Source: Verrucomicrobiaceae bacterium (GTDB taxonomy: Bacteria > Verrucomicrobiota > Verrucomicrobiia > Verrucomicrobiales > Verrucomicrobiaceae). From it: DNA of 64,000 nt. The notes under the pieces were generated by a model that worked only from the letters and a program-made list of their open reading frames with translations, was not told the DNA's origin and searched no databases. Positions 52,583 through 60,265 of the stretch are shown here, piece after piece. A program made the position numbers and the translations under genes. How positions within the stretch are numbered: the stretch's first letter is position 1; the number at the start of each line of letters is the position of its first letter. The stretch is from assembly GCA_016713035.1 (NCBI GenBank), contig JADJPW010000003.1, forward strand, positions 682,001 through 746,000. The letters run 5' to 3'.

Positions 52583-53358
52583 ATGAAAACCGCCACCACC
52601 CTCCTTTTTCTCCTCTTTGCCCCAGTGTGGCCTCTACATGCTGCCGATCCTGTGGCAGCCCCAGCCAATACCCAGAAGCCCCTGCGCACTTACCGCGACT
52701 TCCTCGCTGCCATCCCGAAAGATCTCGACCCCGAAAACGCACGCAACTGGGCCGATGCACAAAAGAAGTCGCCAACGGCATCCTGAAAACCAAGCTCGTC
52801 GATACCCGCCGACCCGCACAGATGCGCTTCAAGGTGCGTGGCGTGGACTTCTGGGGCCGCTTCGTCGTTTGGGGCAATCTCCCCGCCGATGAAGGCTACT
52901 ACATCCGCCTTTTCGTCAGCCAGTGGAAGGCTGAGAACTTTCTCCCAAAACTCGCCACGCTACGCGAAGGCGACCTCATCGAGATGACAGGCTATTGCGA
53001 CCTAGCGAAGTATGAAAACCTCTGGAACACCCCATCGCTCTCCCTCGGCATCGCTGACGCCAGCTTCACCAAGCTCCTCCCCAACGGCAAACCAGCGCCA
53101 GCCCCCCAGCGCATTCCAGTGAACCTCATCTCCGCCGTCTATGGCTCCGGCACCGCCTTTGCCGATGTCACCGACCGAGTGAAAGCCCTGCTCGCAGAGC
53201 CTGGCGCACGCTTCTACGCCAACCCCAACTGGCTCGGTGCCGATCCCACCCCCGGCTGGAACAAAGCCCTCATCATCGTCCATCAAGTCGGCACCAAACG
53301 CCAAACCTTCACCGTCGGCGAAAACAGCGAAGTGAATGCGGCGCTGATCGTGAAGTAG
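52583..53358 (+). CDS. Exported protein of unknown function, frameshifted in an A run
   Basis: An exported protein of about 258 residues if repaired. Signal peptide MKTATTLLFLLFAPVWPLHA, then TYRDFLAAIPKDLDPENARNW in the first frame up to the A run at 52761-52764. The second frame continues with EVANGILKTKLVDTRR, an OB-fold-like central part (RFKVRGVDFWGRFVVWGNLP, LREGDLIEMTGYCDLAKYE) and a C-terminal DVTDRVKALLAEPG segment. Adding one A restores DAQKEVANG. A sequencing deletion in the homopolymer is the simplest explanation. No family name assigned. Confidence 0.72.
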
Positions 53359-53446
53359 CGCCAATTATATTAAGGGTACCTCTAGATACCTCATTACACC
53401 GGGCCATGCTTACTTCGAACGCAAACATGGGGCATAAGAGGTGGCC

Positions 53447-53635
53447 ATGAAGCGTTACGGCAAAACAGAACGAGGCGGCTGATTGTTCTCCGCCACTGAG
53501 CACGAACAGGATGTTGCCGCCAAAACCATTGGCATTCTCAAGCTGCGAGACGTCATCCCTTGGGAGAGATTCCGCCTGCTGCTCGAAGAGCTCACCGGCT
53601 ATGCCACTCGCGATTGGGCCAAAGGTAATAAGTAG
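53447..53635 (+). pseudogene. IS5-family transposase N-terminal remnant
   Basis: The translation reads MKRYGKTERGG, a TGA stop, then LFSATEHEQDVAAKTIGILK and RLLLEELTGYATRDWAKGNK before a TAG. The order matches the N-terminal region of IS5-type transposases, which continue with a PPFDP segment absent here. The premature stop and the cut after about 62 codons show a dead fragment. It ends exactly in the AATAAGTAGCCA repeat. A possible left end (GGTACCTC-TAGATACC) lies near 53377. Confidence 0.62.
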
Positions 53636-53655
53636 CCAATAAGTAGCCAAGCCCT
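53627..53655 (+). repeat. AATAAGTAGCCA junction repeat, tandem copy 2
   Basis: AATAAGTAGCCA occurs twice, overlapping by one base (53627-53638 and 53638-53649), and the second is followed by AGCCCTAAA. It coincides with the end of the IS5-like remnant. Confidence 0.55.
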
Positions 53656-53805
53656 AAATCCTGAATAATCCTGTCAAAAAGTCGGCCTCCGACATTTAAA
53701 GCCTTGTTTCATGCGGTTGCCATGCTTTGCGACATTTCTTCTTTGAAAAGCACCTGCTGCTGATGCCGAGCTGCCTCATACTTCTTCGTTTCTTTTAACA
53801 TCATC

Positions 53806-54660
53806 ATGCTTCATCTCACCGTCTTAGGCAGTGGCAGCTCGGGTAACTGCGCCGTGATCTCCACGGGCAGCACCACGCTGCTACTGGATGCGGGGCTGAG
53901 TGCGAAGCAGATCGTGCTGCGGCTGGAGGCATGCGGTTACTCACTGGATGATCTGGATGGCATCCTGCTGACGCATGAGCACCAGGATCACACGGGTGGG
54001 CTGGAGGTGCTGAGTCGGGGCCGTGCATTGCCGCTTTTCTGCACGGCGCTGACGCAGGAGCATCTGCTGGGCAGTATCAAGTTCCGCACCACGCCTGCGT
54101 GGCGTGTGATGCAGACTGGTAGTGCCTTCGATTACCGTGATGTGCGTATCGAGAGCTTCCCCGTGCCGCATGATGCGGTGGACCCGGTGGGCTTTATCCT
54201 GGCGGATGCGGATGCACGGCTAGGGGTGCTGAGTGATGCGGGTTTTGTGACGAATCTGGTGAAGGATCGGCTGCGCGGCTCTGACACGCTTTTCATCGAG
54301 GCGAATTACGATACGCAACTGCTCGATGCGGATACGAAGCGCCCGTGGTCCACGAAGCAGCGCATTTCCAGTCGCCATGGGCACCTGAGCAATGATCAAG
54401 CGGCGGAGCTACTTACAGAAGTGGCGCATCCCGAGCTGAGTAACGTGGTGCTGGGGCATCTGAGCGATGATTGCAATGATCCAGCGCTGGTGATTCGCCG
54501 CATCCGTGCGGTGTTGGACTCAGCGGGTGCCAAAGAAGCGCGGGTGGTCTGTGCGGAGCGTCGTAAACCGACTGCAACGATCGAGGTGGCCCGGCGGCGT
54601 CCAAGGGCGAGCTTTCAGCTCGTGGGAGACTCGGATGCTGCGCAGCTTTCGCTTTTCTGA
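53806..54660 (+). CDS. MBL-fold metallo-hydrolase, WalJ/YycJ-like
   Basis: A 284-residue cytoplasmic metallo-beta-lactamase-fold protein. It opens LTVLGSGSSGNCAVI, has the metal site HEHQDHTGG (about 59-67) and a second His in VPHDAVDPVGF, and further conserved FIEANYD and GHLSNDQAAEL with LGHLSDDCNDP at the end. This matches the YycJ/WalJ family, which includes a 5'-exonuclease (WalJ). No signal peptide. Its neighbours are unrelated. Confidence 0.9.
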   Translation: MLHLTVLGSGSSGNCAVISTGSTTLLLDAGLSAKQIVLRLEACGYSLDDLDGILLTHEHQDHTGGLEVLSRGRALPLFCTALTQEHLLGSIKFRTTPAWRVMQTGSAFDYRDVRIESFPVPHDAVDPVGFILADADARLGVLSDAGFVTNLVKDRLRGSDTLFIEANYDTQLLDADTKRPWSTKQRISSRHGHLSNDQAAELLTEVAHPELSNVVLGHLSDDCNDPALVIRRIRAVLDSAGAKEARVVCAERRKPTATIEVARRRPRASFQLVGDSDAAQLSLF

Positions 54661-54671
54661 GTAGCGGGGAG

Positions 54672-55592
54672 CTACTGAATGCGAGCTTTTTTGGAGGACT
54701 TGGTGCTGGTGGCCTCCTCTGGCTTCACGACGACACCGACGGGCATGGATGCCTTTTCCAGATTCATGAGCTGGCTCACGGTGACGAACTGATAGCCTTT
54801 GGCGATGAGCTGATCAAACATCGCTGGCATGGCCTGGATGGTGGGCGGATGGATGTCATGCGCGAGCATGATGGCACCAGGATGTGCGCCATTGACGAGG
54901 CGGCTGGTGACGACGCTGACACCGGGGCGGCGCCAGTCCATGGGATCGACCGACCACATGATGGTGGCGTAGCCGAATTCGCTGAAGATCATGTCTTTGA
55001 TGCGGGAATTGATGGCTCCGTAGGGCGGGCGCATGAGCTGGGGGCGGACGCCTGCGACTTCATAGACGGCGTCGGCGGACTGCTGCATCTCACTGCGTAT
55101 CTGGGCATCGGAGCGGCTGGTGAGGCTGCAATGCGTCCAGGTGTGGTTCCCGAGCTCATGCCCCTCTTCAACGATGCGCCGTACGATGTCTGGATACATC
55201 TTTACCTGCCGACCGATGAGGAAGAAGGTACACTTGATGTTCCGCTCCTTGAGGATGTCGAGCAGCTTTGGGGTGAGGGAGGGGTGCGGACCATCATCAA
55301 AGGTCATCGCGAGGATCTTTTGGTCGGTTTTGACCGAGTTGTAGGAGACGCGGACGCCTGCGGGCGGGGTGGTGGGCAGCGCGGAGGGCGTATTGAACTG
55401 CCGCGTGATGGGATTGGGCACGTCCTTGGGCTTTTGTGCGGTGACGTCTTCAAAAGGGACTGCGCGGCGCACTTGATCGACGGACATGGGAGTAGAGACA
55501 TCCGCCGCAGCGAGCGAGGTGTCTTTTTTATCCGAAGTGGAGCATCCCGTCTGGGCGCTCAGAAGTAGGCCGAACCAAAGGCTAAGATACAT
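54672..55592 (-). CDS. Polysaccharide deacetylase (NodB homology) lipoprotein
   Basis: A 306-residue CE4 deacetylase from start 55592 (MYLSLWFGLLLSAQTGC); lipobox QTGC, so lipid-anchored and facing the periplasm. The NodB domain has MTFDDGPHPSLTP (catalytic Asp pair), HELGNHTWTHCSL (metal His pair) and RPPYGAINSRI, and AHDIHPPT at the end. It deacetylates N-acetylglucosamine polymers such as peptidoglycan. It converges with walJ-like at 54660. Confidence 0.9.
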   Translation of the reverse strand: MYLSLWFGLLLSAQTGCSTSDKKDTSLAAADVSTPMSVDQVRRAVPFEDVTAQKPKDVPNPITRQFNTPSALPTTPPAGVRVSYNSVKTDQKILAMTFDDGPHPSLTPKLLDILKERNIKCTFFLIGRQVKMYPDIVRRIVEEGHELGNHTWTHCSLTSRSDAQIRSEMQQSADAVYEVAGVRPQLMRPPYGAINSRIKDMIFSEFGYATIMWSVDPMDWRRPGVSVVTSRLVNGAHPGAIMLAHDIHPPTIQAMPAMFDQLIAKGYQFVTVSQLMNLEKASMPVGVVVKPEEATSTKSSKKARIQ

Positions 55593-55729
55593 GCGTGAGG
55601 GGGTCACAAGGGCGGAACTTAGAGGCAGTAAGGAAAATGGGAAAGCAGCAAATTTGCGAAAACTGCAATGAAAATGCCTGAGGAAGCGCCGCTTGCGCTT
55701 TGGCTGTGAGATTGTTTCTTCCGCGCCTC

Positions 55730-56938
55730 ATGTCCAAAGCGGCGATCAATGATGTCAGCACCAAGTTTTTTCACACCGGGAGCGCGGAGGAGCCCTTCAT
55801 GCTCGCATCGGGTGATGCGCTGCCAGGTGTGACCGTGGCCTACGAGACCTACGGGAAGCTGAACGCCTCCAAATCGAACGCCATCCTGCTCTTTCACGCC
55901 CTCTCCGGCAGCCAGCACGCGGCTGGAGTGAATACCAGCGTCGAGGGAGTGGGCGAGCGCTGGACCGAGGACTGCCACCACGGCTGGTGGGATCTTTTTA
56001 TCGGTCCTGACAAGGCGCTGGATACGAAGCGCTACTTCATCATCTGTGCGAACTACCTGGGTGGCTGCTACGGCAGCAGTGGCCCCACCTCGATCCATCC
56101 AGTGACGGGCAAGCCCTACGGTCGGGACTTCCCAGCCGTGCGCACGAGCGATGTGGTGGCATCACAGCTCGCGCTGCTGGACTCTCTGGGGATCAAAAAG
56201 CTGCATGCGGTGATCGGAGCGAGCGTGGGCGGCTTATTGGCGATCAATCTGGCTACGCTGCATCCTGAGCGGGTGAAACTCGTCATTCCCGTGGCCACTG
56301 GCTGTCGCACGACGGTGCTCACACGTCTGACACTCTTTGAGCAGGTGCTGGCTATCGAGAACGATCCGCATTTTCATGGCGGAGCTTATCAAAATGGGGC
56401 CGAGCCCGAGTATGGCCTAGCTTTGGCCCGCATGATCAGTCACAAGACCTTTGTGCACCTAGACGCGATCGAGCGGCGTGCGCGGCAGGACCTCAAGCAG
56501 GGAGGAGACACCCTGAGCTGGTATCGCGTGCAGCACAATGTGGAGAGCTACATGCTGCATCAGGGAAAAAAATTCGTGAAGCGATTCGACGCGAACACCT
56601 ATCTACGCATCGCGGATATGTGGCTGCGCTTTGATCCACTGCGTGATGCCGGCGTGGAGAGCTACGATGCGCTCTTTGCGCGGTCGCGTGCCGCAGGCCA
56701 GCACTACCTCATCTTCAGCATCGACAGCGACTTCTGCTTCTACCCAGAGGAGCAGGCAGAGCTGGTATCGCATCTGGAAAAAGCCGGCGTCTCGAACATG
56801 CACATCACCGTGCATAGTGATAAGGGCCACGACAGCTTCCTCCTGGAGCCCCAGCTCTACACCCCTCATCTCGCCTACACACTAGAGGATCGCTGGGGGA
56901 AAAACTCCGTGGACCGTCCCGTGCCCGAGGTGGAGTAA
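55730..56938 (+). CDS. metX: Homoserine O-acetyltransferase
   Basis: A 402-residue alpha/beta-hydrolase-fold acyltransferase of methionine biosynthesis. Conserved blocks: VAYETYGKLNASKSNAILL, HALSGSQHAAG, YLGGCYGSSGPTS and the nucleophile elbow GASVGG (Ser about residue 155), then DSDFCFYPEEQ and the His block DKGHDSFLLE. Whether it uses acetyl- or succinyl-CoA cannot be told from this. Start 55730 (MSKAAIND) is preferred over 55700. No SAM riboswitch is recognisable upstream. Confidence 0.93.
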   Translation: MSKAAINDVSTKFFHTGSAEEPFMLASGDALPGVTVAYETYGKLNASKSNAILLFHALSGSQHAAGVNTSVEGVGERWTEDCHHGWWDLFIGPDKALDTKRYFIICANYLGGCYGSSGPTSIHPVTGKPYGRDFPAVRTSDVVASQLALLDSLGIKKLHAVIGASVGGLLAINLATLHPERVKLVIPVATGCRTTVLTRLTLFEQVLAIENDPHFHGGAYQNGAEPEYGLALARMISHKTFVHLDAIERRARQDLKQGGDTLSWYRVQHNVESYMLHQGKKFVKRFDANTYLRIADMWLRFDPLRDAGVESYDALFARSRAAGQHYLIFSIDSDFCFYPEEQAELVSHLEKAGVSNMHITVHSDKGHDSFLLEPQLYTPHLAYTLEDRWGKNSVDRPVPEVE

Positions 56939-56993
56939 GCACGATAGTCTGGAGGATCAGAATCGTTCTATATTTGATCCTATTTACTTCGCT

Positions 56994-57446
56994 ATGAACT
57001 CAAGCACTGTCACCAACCGCGACTGGAACACATTCCTCACCGAAACCCTCTCCAGCTTCGACTGTGTCACCGGTATACTCCACCGGATCGACCCTGTGGA
57101 TGGCATGCTGAAGCTCGTTAGCCACCGTGGTATCCCAGAGATGCTCATGGGCGTCATCCAGACCATCCCTGTGGGTAAAGGAGTGGCTGGAGCCGCCGCA
57201 CAGCGCCGTGAGCCAGTGGAAATCTGCAATCTACAGACCGATACCAGTGGAGTAGCGAAGCCGGACGCGAAAAAAACCCAGGTTCAAGGCTCACTGGCCG
57301 TGCCATGCCTAGAGCCCCTCACCGGCCGACTCTGCGGCACACTGGGTATCGGCAAAATGATCGCCTACGACTTCACTGAGACCGAAAAAGCCCGCCTGAT
57401 GCAGATCGCCGCAGAAATCGCCTCTGAGCTAGCGCCGAGCACCTAG
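56994..57446 (+). CDS. GAF-domain protein
   Basis: A 150-residue cytoplasmic protein that is essentially one GAF domain: TGILHRIDPVDGMLKLVSHRG, IPVGKGVAGAAAQRREPVEICNLQTD and SLAVPCLEPLTGRLCGTLGIGK. It could bind a small ligand. The stop codon lies within the CTAG that abuts the left end of the IS at 57448, so the insertion may have replaced the native end of the gene, though the length is normal for a free-standing GAF protein. Confidence 0.88.
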   Translation: MNSSTVTNRDWNTFLTETLSSFDCVTGILHRIDPVDGMLKLVSHRGIPEMLMGVIQTIPVGKGVAGAAAQRREPVEICNLQTDTSGVAKPDAKKTQVQGSLAVPCLEPLTGRLCGTLGIGKMIAYDFTETEKARLMQIAAEIASELAPST

Positions 57447-57447
57447 G

Positions 57448-59000
57448 CCCAATGCCGCTAAGCAAAAAAGCGAAGAGGGGCGAAAAGAGTGCTGTACAAC
57501 TGAGTAGCTGAGTCAACTAGCGGTAGATGGTAAAGCCATCCAGCCCACCGCGATACGAACATCATCTCTCTGCACGCATCCGCAAAAAACTCGGCGTCGA
57601 GCAGTTGCCCGAGGAACTGCGGGCAGAGCCAACGCACCAAGGGCCGCGACGCAAACTTCTCGGTTGGCAACTCATCGCCGGCATGGTCGCCCAAAGTCTG
57701 CACGCTTGCGGCAGCCTACAGCAGATCATCGGTCGTTATTTTGCTGTGCGCATCAGGCTCCGCGGCGCTAAGCCAGCGTCGTTTGAAGATATCCACCCAA
57801 GCTTTCGATGCCTGCATGCGCCACTCCCTGGTGCCGCTAGCCTGTGAGCAGCGGCATCCAGCGTGTTTTTTCGCCGGGCTGCGCTTGGTCGGCATCGACG
57901 GTGGGCAGTGGAACCTGCTTAACACCGTGCAGATCAACGCCCAAGTGCCCAAAAGCCGCAGTCGTCGTGCGCAGGCAGCCTTTGCCAAGCTCTCCATGAG
58001 CACGCTGGTCGAGCTCGGCACCCATGCACCGCTGGCCGTATCGATGTCACTGGGTGCGCTCAATGAGAAATCGCTGGCCGATCCGCTGCTCGCCGCGCTA
58101 CCAAGCTCGCAGCCTGCTCATCGCCGACCGCTATTACGGGCAGGCTCCGATGCTCAAAGAACTGCAAAAACATTCGCAGCGCACGCAGAGTCACTTTTTG
58201 GTCCGAGTGCGGCAAAAGCTCTCCGTGCGAGTGCAAAGCGTGCATGCCGATGGCAGTGCGGAGGTGGTGGTGAGTCTGCGCGAGCGTGAGAGCCCATGCG
58301 CAGACTCGTCAACAACAGCTCCGTCCAAAGCTGACGAGAAGCAGACACCCGAGGCGAACAAAGCGCGGGGCCGCCCGCGCAAACATCCGCCGATGCGCCA
58401 GAGCGAGTTGCCAGTGCGCGAGATCGTGGGGCGAGTGCGCAACGCCGCTGGAGAGTGGGTGAAGGTGCGGCTGTGGACGAGCCTGAGCGTGCAGCAGGGC
58501 AGTGCGCGTGAGTTGTTGGCGTTGTATGCGAAGCGCTGGGAACAGGAAGTCTTTTACAAAGAACTCAAGCTCGTGCTTCACGGAGGGCATTTGCTCAGCG
58601 CACAACGCACCGAGACAGCACAGCAAGAACTCGCCGCGCTCCTCATCGCCAGGCTCACTGGTGGCTGAGGAGCGACTAGCCTGCGCACAGAGCAGTGAGG
58701 ATGAAGAAGTCCGGCAGGCAGGAGCGCTGCGCATCAGCATGAGCCACTGTTTGGAGCACACCGTAGCGCTGCTACTGGTGCTGGAGGCAGCGCAGGGCCT
58801 CATGGACGAGGCGGCACAAGGAGTGCTGGTGCGCCGAGTGCGAGAGCAAATCGCCCAAGCCGCGTTGCCAGCGCGACGAAGACGTAGTTGCCAGCGCAAG
58901 GTGCGACAGCCCGTGAGCAAATGGCCACGCCTGCTCTCGACCTCTTCTCTCCAAGCCAGCGACGATCTCATCATCGACCCTTTTGCTTAGCGGCATTGGG
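57448..59000 (+). mobile_element. Insertion sequence, both ends present, transposase frameshifted
   Basis: A 1553-bp element. Its ends are a perfect 20-bp inverted repeat: CCCAATGCCGCTAAGCAAAA at 57448-57467 and its exact reverse complement at 58981-59000. One base outside each end is a CTAG tetranucleotide (57443-57446 and 59002-59005), which could be a 4-bp target duplication or an extended terminal repeat. The single internal gene is a DDE-type transposase broken by three frameshifts. It cannot transpose by itself as read, although each break is a single-base event. Confidence 0.85.
57527..58990 (+). pseudogene. IS4-like DDE transposase with three frameshifts
   Basis: The reconstructed protein begins MVKPSSPPRYEHHLSARIRK and passes through four frames. 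Breaks lie near 57750-57765, 58090-58105 and 58655-58665. The catalytic triad is visible across them: VGIDGGQWN (first Asp), LIADRYYGQ (second Asp) and RWEQEVFYKELKL (the Glu in the Y-x2-K-like block typical of the IS4 superfamily). The C-terminal quarter is basic and Arg-rich. Likely inactive unless the breaks are sequencing errors. Confidence 0.8.
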
Positions 59001-59058
59001 TCTAGATCCGTTTTGTTCGCCCTATGTTGGTGGGTGGTCTGCTTTGGAAGGTTCATGG

Positions 59059-59613
59059 CTATACTCGGCTCTTTCTGTATAGTGGCGCTAGAACTGGGTC
59101 GTCCGGGTAAATGCCTCGGGCGAGTCTCAACAACGCCCTCCGTAACTCTGGACGCATGTGAACCATGCGGCGCTTGCCGCTGGGAAGTGTGATGGAAATG
59201 TCAGAGCACGCAAAACAAATTGAAAAGCGATAGATACCCTTCGTGGTCTTGCAAGTGATGAGAAGTGCAGGCTCGAACCAACATGCCGTGGGCTCTGAGT
59301 AGCTCTGGTAGTCGAGCAGCCGACCTAACAACGCTCCATCCTCTGACTCAGGGATGACTCTGGGAGTGCTCGTAACATCAGTGGCCCCTTCTCCGATCCT
59401 CGAAATCCGAGCTTGTGCTGTATGCAAGGCATACAACTCGTTCCGTGAACAGTCGAAAAGCTGAAATGAGGTTGGACCAGGTGCGCAATGCGCCGCAAAC
59501 TCTGGAGCCGCACGATGCAAATCGGACAAGCCCGGCAGGCCCGTAAATCGAGGAGCCGTTGGCTGGCAACTGACGATGCAGCACGACAGTGCAAAAACTA
59601 AGCTGAATCGCAT
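59059..59613 (-). CDS. Putative lipoprotein of unknown function
   Basis: A 184-residue protein with an N-terminal lipobox-like sequence (LSCCIVSC, about residue 9-16) and a Cys-rich body (several Cys, including CKTTKGIYRFSICFAC, which looks like a disulfide or metal pair). The C-terminus is Arg/Leu-rich. No family recognised. It sits alone between the IS and the IS110 remnant, so it may be part of an accessory segment. Confidence 0.5.
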   Translation of the reverse strand: MRFSLVFALSCCIVSCQPTAPRFTGLPGLSDLHRAAPEFAAHCAPGPTSFQLFDCSRNELYALHTAQARISRIGEGATDVTSTPRVIPESEDGALLGRLLDYQSYSEPTACWFEPALLITCKTTKGIYRFSICFACSDISITLPSGKRRMVHMRPELRRALLRLARGIYPDDPVLAPLYRKSRV

Positions 59614-59639
59614 GGGGCGCTGTTAATTGGGTTAGACTT

Positions 59640-59893
59640 TATGGCTGCGGCCCGACTTGCGTGAGCAGGTCGGTAGCGCAGCACGTTTGATTGGAAAAGG
59701 GGTGGTGTGCTGGCCGCATGAGCCGAACGGAGTGAGACAGACTGTCCGACAGGATTGCCCAAAGGGTGAACGCGGGGGCGTTCATCAAAATCGCGGGCTG
59801 CTTCTGGCGAAGCCTATCCGCATGTTCGGGGAGCGGCGTTGAGCCGCTGCCGGACGAATCAGTAGTAATAGCTAAACCTACACACCACATCAT
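59640..59893 (+). other. Non-coding region upstream of IS110 remnant, possible bridge-RNA segment
   Basis: About 250 bp without a convincing coding frame precede the IS110-type fragment. It is GC-rich with several short complementary stretches (for example CGACTTGCGTGAGCAGGTCGGTAGC and GTGAACGCGGGGGCGTTCATC-type hairpins). In IS110-group elements the region upstream of the transposase carries the left end and a guide (bridge) RNA, so this may be such a region or its remnant. No boundary can be fixed from the sequence. Confidence 0.35.
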
Positions 59894-60118
59894 ATGACAA
59901 AAGAAGTACTCTATTTGGGCCTCGATGTCCATGCCGAAAACATTGCCGTCGCCATTGCCGTCGCCATTGCCGTCGCCATTGCCGTCGCCATTGCCGTCGC
60001 CATTGCCGAGGCGGGTCGCTACGGAGAAGTCAGGAACTATGGCGAGATCCCCAATACCTTTCACAGCGTCGATAAACTATTGCGTAAGCTCGGCCATCCC
60101 GACACGGAACTGAAATAG
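59894..60118 (+). pseudogene. IS110-family transposase N-terminal fragment with tandem repeat
   Basis: 74 codons. MTKEVLYLGLDVHAENIAVA is the RuvC-like N-terminus of IS110-type DEDD transposases, with the first catalytic Asp in GLDVHAE. It is followed by an IAVA tandem repeat, then IAEAGRYGEVRNYGEIPNTF and LRKLGHPDTELK, the normal family continuation, and a TAG stop. The rest of the enzyme is absent. The stop lies in the AATA-GTAGCCAGG junction repeat. Clearly non-functional as a recombinase. Confidence 0.8.
59942..60001 (+). repeat. 12-bp tandem repeat inside IS110 fragment
   Basis: Five exact, uninterrupted copies of ATTGCCGTCGCC, each encoding Ile-Ala-Val-Ala, followed by a partial copy. 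Exact identity between copies suggests recent replication slippage. The expansion lies in the first beta-hairpin of the RuvC-like domain. Confidence 0.92.
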
Positions 60119-60138
60119 TAGCCAGGTTTAATGTTCAG
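60116..60138 (+). repeat. AATAGTAGCCAGG junction repeat, copy 3
   Basis: AATAGTAGCCAGGTTTAATG overlaps the stop codon of the IS110 fragment and resembles copy 1 (GTAGCCAGGTTCTAA) and the IS5-linked copies. The rest of 60139-60265 shows nothing I can assign. Confidence 0.45.
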
Positions 60139-60265
60139 CTTTGATCACCTACGCCTCACCCAGAGCTTCCAGGGCCGCGGCTTCCGCCTCAGCGGCGTAA
60201 CCGGAAAAGTTATCTAGCCATGGATCCCCCAAGAGCAGCCACTTTGATCGAAAAGGGGCACTCGG

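Noticed and set aside
55608..55729. SAM riboswitch upstream of metX
   Set aside because: I cannot match the conserved cores of SAM-I or SAM-II types in this short region.
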